64,000 bases of DNA from Cinclus cinclus (GCF_963662255.1 NC_085067.1:10541648-10605647), one strand, 5' to 3'; counted from the stretch's first letter, positions 13,601-48,184 are shown. The notes: generated from the letters alone by a model not told the origin. Numbers and translations: made by a program.

Positions 13601-13702
13601 AGCCACCTGGTCTACTGGAAGGTGTCCCTGCCCATGGCAAGGTGTGGAATGAGATGGTCTCCAAGGTCCCCTCCAATCCAAACCATTCTGGGATTCTGTG
13701 AT
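13601..13702 (+). repeat. CR1 LINE 3' fragment
   Basis: Sense CR1 tail: 'ggtctactggaaggtgtccc', 'gtggaatgagatggtctcca', 'aaaccattctgggattctg'. Confidence 0.88.
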
Positions 13703-14048
13703 CTTCAGTGCCTAGAATCTCCCAGGATGCAGCAAGGGTGGTAACAGAGCTCACTCTTGGAAGTCTCCTGTGAAATTATCTCCAGTCCAAGAAGGAGTAT
13801 TTTATTGGCTTCTCTGAAATCCTTTGTTGAGATCAATTGCAGGGAATGTTGTAGAACAAGTATAAATGGGCTAAAAGGAAATAAGGTGTGTATGTGAAAT
13901 CCTTCAGACTGTTCATCAGTTGGCTCTGGGTACAACTCCCAGATCAGTAACTCAAGTAATGCTGGGAAGGTAATCCCAAGTGGAACACCAAGTAGAAAAC
14001 CACTCTTTGAGTGGTCTCTGCTGGCTTGTGATAGTTGGGTCACAGATT

Positions 14049-14275
14049 CCCAGAATCCCAGAATGGTCAGACTGGAAGGGGCTACCATGGGTCACCTGGT
14101 CCCATCTCCCTACTCAGCTGGGTCATCCCAGACCACAGGGCACAGGATTGTGTCCAGATGGCTCTGGAATATCTCCACCCCTTCCCTGGGCAACCTGTTC
14201 AGGGCTCAGGCACTGCTCAGGGAAGAAGTTCTGCCTCATATTCAGATGGCCTGGGCATCAGTTCCTGCCCAGATC
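14049..14275 (-). repeat. CR1 LINE 3' fragment (divergent subfamily)
   Basis: Antisense: 'cccagaatggtcagactgga', 'ctgggcaacctgttcagggc', 'gaagttctgcctcatattc'. More diverged than the other copies. Confidence 0.7.
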
Positions 14276-17200
14276 ACAGGGTTACATTAATTTGGGCCTA
14301 TGCTGAAATTCTTGTTTCTGCTCAGCATCTGAAGACGTCAGTGAAATAAATTTTGAAGCAATTTCAGTTCTGATGCAGTTCTGATGCCGCCCAGGTGTTG
14401 TGTGACCTCAAGAAGAGCAGTGAGTGCAGGTTGGAAATGAGGCAGGAGTGCCACCCAGACACCCCATCTTTGGTGCCTCCTGCAGCAGCAGATGAGCTCA
14501 GCATCCGCAGGAGCTTGCAGCTGCATTCTCGGCATTCCTGCAGCTCCTTAGATGTCAGTGATGTCATCTATAGCAGCCAGGGAATTGCAGATCCCAGAGG
14601 GCTTGAACTCATGTCTTAGCAAGTAAGCGTAGGAGGAACCAATTTCTGTCGTGGACTGCACTGTACCAGCAAGTTTCATTGAATCAAATCACAGCAAATG
14701 TATTTGCATCTACATTTCTGTCTTCTGGGAATACAGCAATGTCCAACAAGAGAGACTTGTGTCCTCCACCAGCCACTTGCTCATCCGTACTACAGAAAAC
14801 TACATCTGAGCAATAAAACAGTGGGAAGCCAGCACAGAGATTGAAAAGCCAATAATTTATTCTTTTAGCTGTTCAATCTTTTCCTTGTGCCCAGGACCTG
14901 CTGACATGAAACATATTTCAAGACAGAACTGGCAAGGAGTGGAGGCATCAGCCCTTCTGTGGAAATCATCCCTTGGAAACTCCATCTCTTGTCAGCCTGT
15001 GAAAGAGATGAGTTTGCATTTTTTTTGTGCTGGACAAAATAACTTGTTTTAGGAACAAAATTTTAATTAAAGTTTCACATTTTTATTACCTGTCATTTTG
15101 TACCAAGAGCTTTGGGGTGATGGCAGACCAGTACTGTGCAGGCTCTTGGTAGGCATGGGATGCATCAGTTCCTGCTGCTGGTGTGCCTGGGAGTTTGGAA
15201 TTCTGGGATGAACTGAAGCAGCACCTTTTTAACAATGGTTTGGTGGTACCTTGAAGATGATGGCATGGTCTGCATATGAATGGCATTAAATAGCATTTCA
15301 CAGTCTTAAGTTTGGTGGTGAGGGAGACTGATGGACCATAAGATGAGTTTCTGTTTGAAATTGAAGTATTTTTTTGTTTCTAGTTGTATTTAGGAAGTTG
15401 CCTCTGACAGGACCTTCCAGGGAAGAGCATGGTGAAGAGACGAACTTCTGCTCTTGCTGAGCCTTCCCAGGTAGCTGTGGGTGAAGGACCGTGGGTAGAA
15501 CGGACCCTTCTCTGCAGCTGCAGAAATTCCTCCTTGGAAGCAGAATTTGCTCTGCAGCCTCAGTGCTGCTTGAATGTGGCTCTGTGTTACTCAGCTGTAA
15601 TTAGAGCAGCTGGCCAGTTCTTTATTTCATTCCTTCATTTCAATGGGATTTCCAGACGTGGTGCAATTTGCCCCAGAGAGCTGGGGTTTATTTTCAAGCC
15701 CAACACTAGCCAGACCTTATAACTACACCTGCATTTCTCCATCTACAAATAATAATGGAAGTGATTTTATCTAATCTCTCACCACCTGGTTTGTTCTTGT
15801 CCTCACTCTTAGGTATGAGGGTATTGAAGATGCTTTTGGCAGGAGGAGCTTTAAGCTGTGTAACCACCATCATTAACATAACCACCCAGGCTGTGTGTAA
15901 AGAACCAGGTATGATGGGCAGTGACCTCACGCAGGGAGGGAAACCTGGACAGCCGGAGCTCGTGGGCTGTGTGGTGTCCTCTGCGAAGGCTGGGAAGGCA
16001 ACACGGCAAAGCCCAAAGCCGTGACTGATGTCCTACAGGCAAGGGCCCACCCACGTGCAGCCCTGGGCACGGGGAGCTTCAGGGACCCCTTGGGCCTTCC
16101 TGTGTCTTACGTGACTTGGCACCTGGATCCCAGGACACCTCTCCAGAGTAGATCTGTGACTTTCTAGTTTAGGTTTCACAAGGGAGCGCACAAGGCCCCT
16201 CCTCTACGCCAGCATTTCAGTGCTCTGCTTTGGAAGGACTCCAGGCCAGCAGTGAAGGGCTCTTTGATAGTATCTGACGGGTGGGTAAGAATTTTGGGCA
16301 GCAGCCAAGGTACACATTGCCTGTAATCGTTAACTCGGTCTGTAAACAGTTCAAACAGCACTGAAGAGGCCGTCAGTTATTACATTAGAGAGAAGCCTTT
16401 CATGTGCCCGCGCAGGAGCTGGAGCAGCACAGCGCCAGCCCCTGCGGAGCAGCTCTGGCTGCAGGGCTGCAGCAGGCCTGGCTCTACAGCGGCTGCTTTG
16501 CTGAGTGCCTGACCTTCAAACCCTCTGCGCTGCAGCAATAACTAAATCATTACTTTCCTTTTGTTCTGCACCTGGCTCGCTGGTGGAGCCCAGCAAGATA
16601 GAGGGGGAAGGGATCAGGCAACGCTCCCCCTGGCGCCAGCCAGAAAGGTTCAGCAGGGCTGGCTCCTCCACCCCAAACCGATCTCCTGCCGGCAGCTTTT
16701 CCTTGGTGAGAACAGCTCCATGTGCAATCCTAACAAACGTTTCATTCGTGAACAAGTAAAGCTTCCCTGGACCGTTCCAGAAATGGCCGCAGCCCTGGTT
16801 CAGGGCCATGTCAGGGTCCTGACACTTGCAGGTAACAATGCTGCTGAGCTTCATCTTCAGAAGAGTTTTAGAGAATTTCCCAGTCTGCATCAACCTCTGG
16901 AGAGCCCTCTGGTCTCTTTCCAGAAGCAGTTCAGCCTTCCTGGAGATGTGTGATGCTTCAGAAGAAGTTGCTGCTTAATTTGCCCCAAAAGGAATTTTCG
17001 TGTCAGTCTTAATTCTTCTAGATTTGATTTCTCCTTTCTAGAAGATCAAGGATGCTCCTTCTGGCATCAGTTGTTAAGGTTTTAACTTTGAAATCCATTG
17101 TAAAAAGCTGGTGGTTGAGGAAAAGTACCCAGTGGCTGCAGGGAAGCTATCAGAGCTCAGGTGAGCCTCTGTATTCGGCCCATCACTGCAGAGCTGCTTT

Positions 17201-17890
17201 CCGAGTTAGAGCTTTCTCAAGTGTTACATGGAACAGTTGTGGGAGTCCTCATGTGTTTGTGCCACCCCTGAGCTGGTCCCAAGGGACCTCTGTGCTTGGA
17301 GAGGTGAGAGAGCTGCCAGCGCAGCTTGGGCTTTGCCAGTGTTTCAAGGGCTTCAGAGGGACAAGACTTGTGTGAGTTCTGTGGGACAGCTGTAACCTCC
17401 CAGCCACTGCCAGCACAGTACAGAGGGTTGTGTCAAAGAGGGTCTTCAAGGATGGAGATGGCTCCAGAGTGGGGACAGGCTGGGCCCTCCAAGATGTGTG
17501 AGGTGAGCAGGTCAGCATGGGTTGGATGCTCTCCTTGGGATTTGGGATCCAGACTGCCTGCAGAGTGCTTGAGGCAGAGGAGCATGAGCTGTTCTCCCGT
17601 GACTTTAGCCAGCTTGCCTTTACTTCATTTATTGCTGTGGGTCAGGGCTGACCAGACTCCCTTTGCATTTGATATTCCAACAATGGTGTGTGGAGCAGAC
17701 AGAGACAGTTTAACCAGACATTGTTATGGAACTTTTCCAGAGGTTTCCTTGCCAGTCCATACAATCCTTACATGGTGGCTGGGCCAACAGAAGTGATATT
17801 TGCTTCCCTCATGTGGGACTTCTCTGTCTGCAGGAGAGCAAACTTCAGAAGAGCTGTCAGTGAAAGGTGTTTGAGAGTTTCTTCCAGCCC
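14276..17890. other. Non-coding intronic stretch
   Basis: No recognisable exon. A GC-richer patch lies at about 16400-16720 with open frames on both strands (16516-16893 minus, 16561-16953 plus), but no protein family, splice sites or CpG-island density support a gene. Rest is unremarkable. Confidence 0.5.
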
Positions 17891-18190
17891 CATGGGAATC
17901 ATTCAGGTTGGAAAAGCCCTCCAGGACCATCAAGTCCAGCCTGTGCCAAATCCCCACCTTGTCACCAGCCCAGGGAACTGAGTGCCTCATCCAGATCTTC
18001 CTTGGGTACCTCCAGGGATGGGGACTCCACCATCTCCCTGAGCAGCCTTTTCCAAGGACTGACCACCTTTTTCCATGAAGAAATTCCTCCTGATGTCCAG
18101 CCTGACCTTACCCTGGCACAATTTGAGACCATTTCCTCTTGTCCTGTCCCTTGTTCCCTGGGAGTAGAGCCTGACCCCCACATGGCCCTT
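17891..18190 (-). repeat. CR1 LINE 3' fragment
   Basis: Antisense CR1: 'caggttggaaaagccctcca', 'cctccagggatggggactcc', 'agaaattcctcctgatgtcc', then 'ccatttcctcttgtcctg'. About 300 bases of one subfamily. Confidence 0.9.
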
Positions 18191-19107
18191 CAGGGCCAAG
18201 TGCCAGGTCCTTTCAGGGAGTTGCAGAGAGCAACAGAAAAGACTCAGACTTCACCTAAACCATCTAATCTTGCACATGTGATAATCAAAGAAACATCCCT
18301 CTTGGGTTCAGCACTACTCTTTGTTGTTTACCAGCTTGGTAATGAAAAGGAGAGGGAAAGAGTCACTTCTTGATTAGGGACTGATTTGTTGTATCAAACC
18401 TTCAGGCCTGCTGACCCTTGACTCTGGCCAAAGGTAGTGAAACTCACGAGCATGAGTAAAGGGACAAGCACCGGGAGTATTGCACTGGCACCTTGTAGAT
18501 CCTTTGTCTCCTCTCCCGCCTCTGGCCATTCCTTCAGGGGACTCGGATGGTTGTCTGAACTGTTCACACGTTGGGGCAGGACCTGAGTCTCTAAGAATAA
18601 TGCATCTGTTATCAGTGAATGTGTTTGTCTGTGACTCACATGTGGGTAAGGTGTGTTTGCTGTTATAACAGCTCTTGAAACTTTATGCAGATAAATTTAA
18701 AAAGTTCCATATCCTGATGGCTGAGCTTCATGCCCAGTAGTCATGGAAGTGGCAATTTTTCCTTGGGCCTCTTGGAACACTCTGCTGTTCTTTTCCTTTT
18801 CCAACCAGCCATTTCCATCTTCTTCCTGGCTAAAATTCATTTCATTTCCCTGCCCTGTCCCTCCTCATCTTCCCATGTCCTAGCAGTGTACCACAGCACT
18901 TCCCAGCTCCGCTGTCACTGTGTTTCAGCCTCCTGGCAGCATCTCCTGTGCCTGTGGTGGTGTCCTGTCATTCCTGCTGCTGTCTCTGTGAGTAGAGTGG
19001 AATGGTCTTGGGGTAAGAGTGGCTTTTGCTAAGCTGGTGAAGTGGAGAGTTCAGGTAAACTGGGAAGAGCCTTTCTAACAGCAGTGAAGACATTCACGAA
19101 GTCACAG
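18191..19107. other. Non-coding intronic stretch
   Basis: Nothing recognised on either strand. Confidence 0.5.
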
Positions 19108-19398
19108 ATGCACTGAGGTTGGAAAATAACCTCCAAGAGCATCAGATCCAACCTGTGACCAATTCCCACCTTGTCACCCAGCCCAGAGCACTGAGTGCCA
19201 TTGCTTGGACACCTCCAGGGATGGGAACTCCACCGCTTCCCTGGGCAGCCCCTTCCAATACCTGACATGAAGAAGTTCTTACTGATGTCCAACCTGACCC
19301 TCCCTGAGCACAACCTGTAGCTGTTTCCTCTTGTCCTGTCACTTGTCTGGGAGAAGAGTCTGATCCCCCCCTGGCTCCAACCCCTTATCAGGTTGAGC
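19108..19398 (-). repeat. CR1 LINE 3' fragment
   Basis: Same subfamily and orientation as the copy at 17891: 'gaggttggaaaataacctcc', 'acacctccagggatgggaac', 'ctgtttcctcttgtcctgtc'. About 80% alike by eye, so these are independent insertions or an old local duplication. Confidence 0.9.
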
Positions 19399-21281
19399 TT
19401 TGGGGCAGGCTGCAGCCTTTGGGGCAGGAGGATCTGGTGGCTGGGTTGTCCCAGCAGGGCAGTGTTGTTGTAAGGAGCATTCTGCAGTGACTAAGAAATG
19501 TACATGTCCTGTTCCATCCCAGCTCTACATGGTCTCTGGAGGTGTCCCTGGTTCCAGCAGTTTGGACAGTGCCCATGCTCTGACACCTCTGGGAGATGCA
19601 CTGTGCAGGTGCACATCCGCCTTTTAGAGCTGAGACATCTGCCCTGCTCCTTCCCACAGGAATCCTTTCTCAGGTGCCCCATTTCCATTTCGTCATAGAC
19701 CCAGCAGAGGATCTTGCCCAGTAATTCTTACAGCCATGCTAGTGTTGGCCGCAAAGATTGAGAGTGTAGTAAGAGACCACTTCCACTTGTCTTTTGAAGC
19801 CTGCAAAGGAATATAAACCTTACTTAACTCAGAGGCTCACTGACAGAATTCCAGCAGGGAAGAGGTGTCTTGAGCCAGACATATCCACAAATCCAGGAAT
19901 ATCCATATCCTGCCTCAGGAGCTCATGGTGGGTAACAGTGACATGACACAGCTGGGTGAAGCCAGCAGGGCAGTAGGCAGTAGGTATGTCCCATGGATGC
20001 ATGGATGTGGCATGACCGTGTCCAAGATGCTCCATGTCACCAAAGGCGCCACTGTGATGCTGTAGGCCCCTGGCTCATCTGCTCACTGCTGCTGTGGCTG
20101 TAATTCCTCTGTGAAAGAGCCTTTCCACAAGGCATTTCATCCACTCAAAGCTGTGGCACCAGTGGCATGTGGAGAATGGTCCTGGCATGAGCTGTGGCAG
20201 GGGAGGCCTTGCTGTCCTGGACAAAATCCTTGCACCCGTCTCCTGGCCTTGCATGCATGAGCATTCCCTCAAGGTCTTTTGTGGGATCCCACCTGCTGGA
20301 ATACTGGTGCAAGGAGGGGAAGGAGAAGTGCTGCTAGGACACAGCTGGAAGACACAGTACTGTCCCACAGGTAAGGCATCAGCTGGCTCTGATGGTGTTC
20401 TGGGAGCAGATGTTTTCTTGGCTCTCTGGCACCACTGACCAAGAGTCCCAGCTGTATTCTGGAGTTTGGTTTCTAGATAAAATATTCATGGCAAAAGTCT
20501 TCCAGTGGGGAGGTGAGTGTGAAGCTGCCTGGTGAGTGCAGAACCCCATGTGTGCAGTTCTCATGCAGCCCCAAAATGTGCAGAGCACAGGCAAATCCCA
20601 ATGGATGCTCCTCTGCAAACCTCTGACTGCAGCAGGCTGTGCCCACAGCCAGGCTGGCCCCACCTTTGCATTTAACAGCTCTTCCTGGTGTTTTGACCCA
20701 TGAATTCTTCATATTTTTAAAGAGTTTTTGTAGCTTTAACATATCCCAGTTGTATTAAGCTGAAGTATTCTTGTTGACTTAATCACTTGTACAGAAATCT
20801 CTGTTTCAGATGGAATGAGAAGGACTTTGTAATAGTCAAAATGTTGACACACTGCAGCTTTATATAGTGGATTTTTCATTTTTCATTTGTTTTTTACAGT
20901 AATGTCTGTTTGCTTTTTGACTGCTTTGGGTGATTCAACAACAGTTTCCATAAAACTCCCTGTAGAGACTCCAAGCTCTCTCCTGTTCATTAATGGCTCT
21001 CCTGGAATTCATCCCTGTGTAAAATACCTGGGTATATTTTTTCATATTTGCATTTTTTAATATTTTGTATCACTCCATCATTCAGTATCATGGTATCCTT
21101 CTAGGCAGTTTTAATATTTACCAACTTGGATTTTTATGTGTTACTGAAGAACTCGGTCGATTCACCATCCCTCTCATTTTCCATGTGGTTTGTGAATATT
21201 TGGACAAGCAGTTTGCCTTGGGACTGTCCTGGTGAGATCATTGTAATGGCTGTCCTGCTTTCTTCTCGTTTTGGTTCTGAA
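19399..21281. other. Non-coding intronic stretch
   Basis: Only short overlapping open frames. No exon, RNA gene or repeat identified. The last ~500 bases are AT-rich. Confidence 0.5.
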
Positions 21282-21503
21282 GATCATAGATTCAAAGAAC
21301 AGTTTGGATTGGAAAGGACCTTAAAGCCCATCTCATCCCACCCCCTGCCATGGGCAGGGACATCTCAGGCTGCTCCAAGCCCTGTCCAACCTGGCCTTGG
21401 ACACTGCCAGGGATCCAGGGGCAGCCACAGCTGCTCTGGGCACCCTGTGCCAGGACTTCCCCACCCTCACAGGGAACATTTCCTTCACAGTATCCCATCT
21501 AAC
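21282..21503 (-). repeat. CR1 LINE 3' fragment, interrupted by an LTR
   Basis: Antisense CR1 starting 'atcatagattcaaagaacag', with 'gcagccacagctgctctggg' and ending 'tatcccatctaac'. The element resumes at 22202 with 'cctgccctctggcag', which is the normal continuation of the CR1 consensus, so the intervening 0.7 kb is an insertion. Confidence 0.9.
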
Positions 21504-22201
21504 TGTCCTAGTTTGAAAGACAGGTGTTTGCTAAGAAAGGCAGAAGCCTCCCTTTGAACTGAAAAATGTGATCCTTCCTTCCTACAGATTATTATGATTT
21601 TTAAATTAAGGGAGCTCTCAGGCAAAGATACGGGGATAGGAATAACAGTTCTTTACTAGTATATCTAACAAGACAAACAAGAACAACAACAGCTATGAAA
21701 TTACCCACAAACAGAACAGTAACTCAGTCCCAGTGTTTTTTGGCTGCAGGCACCTTTTCCCTGAGCTGCAGTTCCCGGTGCTGGGGGCGGGCGGGTCCCG
21801 CAGAGCCGCAGGAGGGCTGGGGGTGATGGCAGCGCTGTCCCAGGGGGAGAGAGAGATGGAGAGAGAGCTCTCCGCTCACGGTGTGGGTCCTGGTGCTCAG
21901 CAGAGTGCTGGATGGTGGCAGGTTACAGTGAGAAGGCAGCAGGGCAGGGTCTGACAGCAGTGAGGTGGCTCCCGGCGCTGGGATGGCAGGGATGGGACAG
22001 AGGCAGGGATCGTCCTTCTCGTCTGAACTCAGGGGGAAAATGGGCCGAGCCAGAGCCTTCCGTTTCCTCTTCTGGCAGTTTGAATCTCGTGGGGTTGCCC
22101 TCTTCCCTCCCCCTTGTCACCAGGGCCCAGTCAACAGGTACCTTAGCAAGACAATGAGGAAAATTCCACAGAGGGAAAAGAGAAAGAACCAACCCCCAAC
22201 A
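21504..22201 (-). mobile_element. Solo LTR of an avian endogenous retrovirus, nested in CR1
   Basis: 698 bp bounded by TGTCCTAGTTTG at the left and AACA at the right, flanked by 5-bp direct repeats (ctaac at 21499-21503, ctagc at 22202-22206, one mismatch). A 5-bp duplication is typical of ERVL-type elements. No internal gag, pol or env sequence is attached, so this is a recombined solo LTR. A GC-rich, gagaga-containing middle follows an AT-rich left part. On the minus strand an AGTAAA hexamer lies near the end, favouring minus orientation, but this is weak. Confidence 0.82.
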
Positions 22202-22260
22202 CTAGCCCTGCCCTCTGGCAGTGGGAAGCCATTCCCCCTTGTTCTGTTGTTCCAGGCCAT
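22202..22260 (-). repeat. CR1 LINE fragment, continuation after LTR
   Basis: Reads 'cctgccctctggcagtggga' and 'agccattcccccttgttctg', which directly continues the CR1 copy ending at 21503. Confidence 0.85.
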
Positions 22261-24707
22261 TCTCCCTGGGCAGTACTGCACAATATTCCATTGTCTTCCA
22301 TAATCTTGACCTTCCAGAGGAACAGAAGAAGAGACACCAGAGTCTAGCATTCATGGAACTGCCTTTAGTCCTACACTCACTGACTGCTTTTGAGGAGCCC
22401 TGTGGCTCTGTGAACCATCCCTTTCCTTTTCCAAAGCTCTGTTAGTTCCTCCCTTTTCTTCATTAGCCTGTTGTTTTTTTTTTTTAACCTGGCTTTTCTT
22501 TTGGCAGGGAAGTCAGGATTAACAGTCTGCCATTCCCGGCATTGCTCTCGACATCTTCAAGTGCATTTTGGTATTTGCTGCCTGCAGTTTTTCTGGGATT
22601 GTGGTCAATGTAGTGAAGAGTTCAGACTGGGATTTTTCTCAAGCCCTTTAGTGAACACTCTCCTGTCCTGTTCCCTTCCTGTCTTTTCTATGCCAATCCT
22701 ATGGGTTGGTGATAACATTTTTCCTGCCACTTCAGATCAGATCAAATTTTGATTGCTCCCCCACGAAGAAAGCATGGGAAATGCTCTGAGTTCCCTTACA
22801 GAGAAAACTGAGGAATTTCTCTGAGTCCCTTTTCAGCCCTTGTCCCTCAGGACTCTGTGGTGAACAGAAAGGAGAACAGAAATGTTTACAGGCTCCTTGG
22901 GGAGAAAGGAAAAAGAAGTACAAATACTCTCTTTTCCATGGGCATGGTTGATTCAGTGAGAATTAATAGGCTCACGCTGGAGCAAAACCTACTCCAGTGA
23001 GGCACTGGAATACACTTTCTGGTGTGGAGGAGAAGGGCGTCCTGGAGTGGGTGAGGAGTTCCCCTTTTTGGAGGTCTTGAAAACAGGTTGAGCAAGTGTC
23101 TCTGAGGAATGTTTTAGGTCTGTCTGAGCCTGCCTCCAGGCAGCAAAGTGGGCTAGATGACCTCGCAGGGTCACCTTTTTTTTCCTCCGGTTTTCTACTT
23201 GAAGCTCCCAATTGGGAATTGGGCACCTCTCCATGCCTGATAGCCCAGGACCTTTCCCCATGTTTCTGCTGCTCAGTGCAACCTGTGAGTGATGCTGGGA
23301 GGGGCAGACTGATGTGAAAGTGGTGGGACTGGTGAGAATAAAGAGGGAAAGATGGCAAGGAGGAGTTAAAAAAGTGAAATTCAGTATTTTAGGAGTGGCA
23401 CTGTCGACAGAAAAGGTAGAAAATAAAGACAAGCCATAAGGTAAGGAAACAAGAAACAAAAAGGTGATAGCAAGAAGACAGGGATGAGGAGGAGCTCTGT
23501 GTCTTCTCTGAAGGTGTGACAGGAGGGATGTGGTGACAGAGACAGATGGAATGACAAAGCCAGGAGTTGTACGCTGACAGTGACTTACCCAGGGCCAGGG
23601 TGTGGACAGAGCTGCAGGGCTGAATCACCCAAGAGTGGGTCCAAACCCTGCCAGCTGATCCCAGCTCATCCTGGGAGCACAGAGCCAGGCAGGGATTGTC
23701 CTGGGAGAAGGATCTGTCAGAGCAGCAATGTGACTTCCACCAGGGAATCCCAGCTGAAACAGCATGTGGGGTCCAGCATAATAACCTCTGAGGTCCCTGT
23801 GCTGACTGGGAGTCCCTGGGAGCAAGGAGTGTTGGAGCAGGAGTGTCATGGGATTTAGGCAGCATGTATGAAACCTCTCTGATTCTGGGTATGAACATAC
23901 CCCCCTCTCTCCAGCAATGAGATTTTGTTGTCTCCTAGATCAGATGAGCAGCCGTGGCCCATAGCTGTGGCAGTCAGTGCTGCAGTGGTGCCCAGCCCAG
24001 GAGAGAGAGGGATGCCCTGCCTGGGAGCTCATCTGCAGCCACAGACCCATGAGGGAGCAAGGGATCCTGACTCTGCAGCCACGCATGGGGCACAAATCCT
24101 CTGCATTGGCAAGTCTTATAATATTTGTTTTTCCACATCATCCTTGGATTATTTTTCGGGTCTGCTCTTGTCCTGTGAGCACAATGTGCAGCCAAGATCC
24201 CTCACTCATAATGCCAGGAACAGGGCAGTGGAATGCCAAGAAATTATATGGAAGGATGTAGAAAATAAGAGTCACATCTTGCTGCTGTGCTGCTGCTGGA
24301 GTAGTTGTCTGTACAGCAACAAACAGTAGAAGAAACTGAGGGGAGGAGAGGGAAGAGGTCTCTGGAGCAGAGAGTGTGTGGCTGTGGTGAATGGTGCCTG
24401 TGTCCCTGCCCCAGGAATGCCCCTGTGATGCCCCTGGGCATTGCAGGGTGCTGAGAAGGCTTCCCGTGTCTGTGAGGGACTCAGCACAGAATAACGAGGG
24501 GCCACTACTCTTCCTCAGCTCCATGGACAGCTGCCCACGTGGGAAGGGTCTCAGGTGCAGGGACCAGCATTCCTCAGCAGGTCTTCTCCAGATTTATCAT
24601 CTGGGTCTTGCTCCAGAGCAGCTGCCAGCATTTTCCATATGCTCCACATGCACATTTGGAGGTGCAGCAGCTTGGCCCATTGCTCATATTCCTGGTGTTC
24701 ATCATTA
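22261..24707. other. Non-coding intronic stretch
   Basis: No gene. Includes an ancient CR1-like tail at 23069-23173. Open frames around 22989-23459 and 23389-23898 (minus) have no recognisable domain. Confidence 0.5.
23069..23173 (+). repeat. Ancient CR1-like 3' end
   Basis: The run 'ggaggtcttgaaaacaggtt' through 'gtgggctagatgacctcgca' resembles the 3' end of old amniote CR1 families ('ggctggactagatgacctc'). Diverged. Confidence 0.6.
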
Positions 24708-24932
24708 ATCATGGAATCGTGGAATGACTTGGGTTGGAATGGATCTTAAAGCTTAAAGTTCCTTAAGTTCCTTAAGTTCCTTAAATCTTAAAGTTCCACA
24801 CCCTGCCATGGGCAGGAACACCTTCCATTAGCCCAGATTGCTCCAAGCCTGGTCCAGCCTCACCTTGGACACTTCCTGGGATCCAGGGGCAGCCACAGCT
24901 TCTCTGGGCACCCTTTGCCAGGCCCCGTCACC
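24708..24932 (-). repeat. CR1 LINE 3' fragment with internal 9-bp expansion
   Basis: Antisense CR1 tail: 'atcatggaatcgtggaatga', 'ccctgccatgggcaggaac', 'gcagccacagcttctctggg'. Between 24746 and 24797 the usual single 'cttaaagttcc' has expanded into about three copies of a 9-bp unit (ccttaagtt). Confidence 0.88.
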
Positions 24933-25463
24933 CTAATGCTGGGATCAGGCCCAGCAGTCCTGGTCACAGAGAGGCTGCTCCGAGCTCAGCACACGGGACT
25001 GCCCCATGGGCATCACAGCCGGGATGTGACATAGCTCCAAGGCCCTTCCCTGTTCCCCCAGGCTCCAGGAGCAGCCCAGAGAAGGCTCGAGTGGGGTCCC
25101 TCTGAGCTGTTGGAGCTGTGTGAGACACACACTGCATTTCCTTATGGTGTTTTTCTGTGGCTGTGACAAGCACATATTAACCCAAAGCCATGATCACATA
25201 TTAACCTAAGTTCCCAGGCAGGCAAGCGGAGCATGAAGCAATGGCATTCTGGATGAATCCAGCGGGGTCATGGGCACTTAGATGCCATGTTGGTGTTGGT
25301 CAAGGCAGCGCCTGTCAGTGCTCCAAGGGAGCTTCCCTGACTGCTCCAAGCCATAACAGATCCAATTGCTTCCCTGAAAATCTGGATTTCTAGAGTTTGT
25401 GGTGCTTAGCTTGGTACAATTGCACTCTGTCTGATGTCCTGAAGTCTGGTGTCTAAATTGTAG
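24933..25463. other. Non-coding intronic stretch
   Basis: Nothing recognised. Confidence 0.5.
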
Positions 25464-25552
25464 CATCCCAGAATGGTTTGGGTTGGAAGGGGCCTAAAAA
25501 TCATCCTGTTGTCCCCACTGCTATGGGCAGGGACACCTTCCAGTAGACCACT
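25464..25552 (-). repeat. CR1 LINE 3' fragment (short)
   Basis: Antisense tail only: 'cccagaatggtttgggttgg' then 'ctatgggcagggacacctt'. Confidence 0.85.
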
Positions 25553-26294
25553 GTTTTGACAAAAGGATACGAATTTTATTTTAAAATATTTCAAATTTCA
25601 CTGAAATCCTTTGCTTTTACTTTGGTTTTAAGCAGCTCCAGATGTGATTAGGAGTTGGATACAAACTCATAGCCACAGACATATACACTAGAGATTAGAG
25701 CTAGTTGGTCTCCATGCTGTCATCATAGGATTTGATGATTTTAACTTACTTCTGTGGTTTTATTAGACCTGTTCTTCTTTTGGTGCCCAAGACTTGGTGC
25801 TACCAAAAGCAGCTCTGTGGCTTTGTGGTGCCTCCCACCTCTGCAGTGCTGGGTTGTATCACTGCACAGGCAGCAAAAAGCCCCCCTGTCACTGCCTGCA
25901 GCATTCCTGGCACTTTTCTAATGGGTGTAACCCTGGGATTGAGGGGAATGTCTGCCAGCCCCCTTCCTGGGAAGTCCAGTGCCAGGGCCATCAGTGGGGC
26001 ACAGCTGGAAGCCGTAGAACTGTGTATCTCCACAGAGTCCAGCCAGGCTTTTGGGGGACTGTGGTGCTTGAAGTGGCTGGGGTGACACCCAGCTGGGGCA
26101 GTGACTGTTCTTTTGTGTTATTCAAAGCCTCACTGGCTCGGGCAGGGCCATGGGGTGTAGCAGTGTTATGGTGACACCCAGCAACAGGGGATCGTACACT
26201 CTGGCAGGTCTGGAGGGGTATGCAGGGTGGGCTTGAGCCCCCTTTGCAGTGCTGAGTCCCAGGATCTGAATTTCCCCTTGCTTTTGTCCCACAG
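25553..26294 (+). other. Non-coding, end of inferred RNF43 intron 2
   Basis: No gene. A long minus-strand open frame (25991-26623) runs across the RNF43 exon and is a shadow. The interval ends at the polypyrimidine acceptor of the 26295 exon. Confidence 0.7.
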
Positions 26295-47891
<21,597 letters not shown>

Positions 47892-48184
47892 AGGGCCCTT
47901 GTGCTGCCTGGAAATCCCAGTGCTGTTTGGAAGAGGCAGTGGGCACTGCTCCAAAACCTCTGAGCTTTATCCTGTAGGGAAGTGGGGCTGGACTCCGAGT
48001 GTGCTGGCTCAGCTCCCCTTGCTCAGTACCTCCAGACTCTGCCACACCACAGACATTTATCTGAGCCTTGACAGGGAGGGAGGGTATGAGTAGAGCTGGG
48101 AAAGGGTGTTTAACATGATGCCCAAGCTCTTTTACAATTGGTGTGGGAAAGGGGGGAATTGGGAAATAGCTGTGCAAATAGTTC

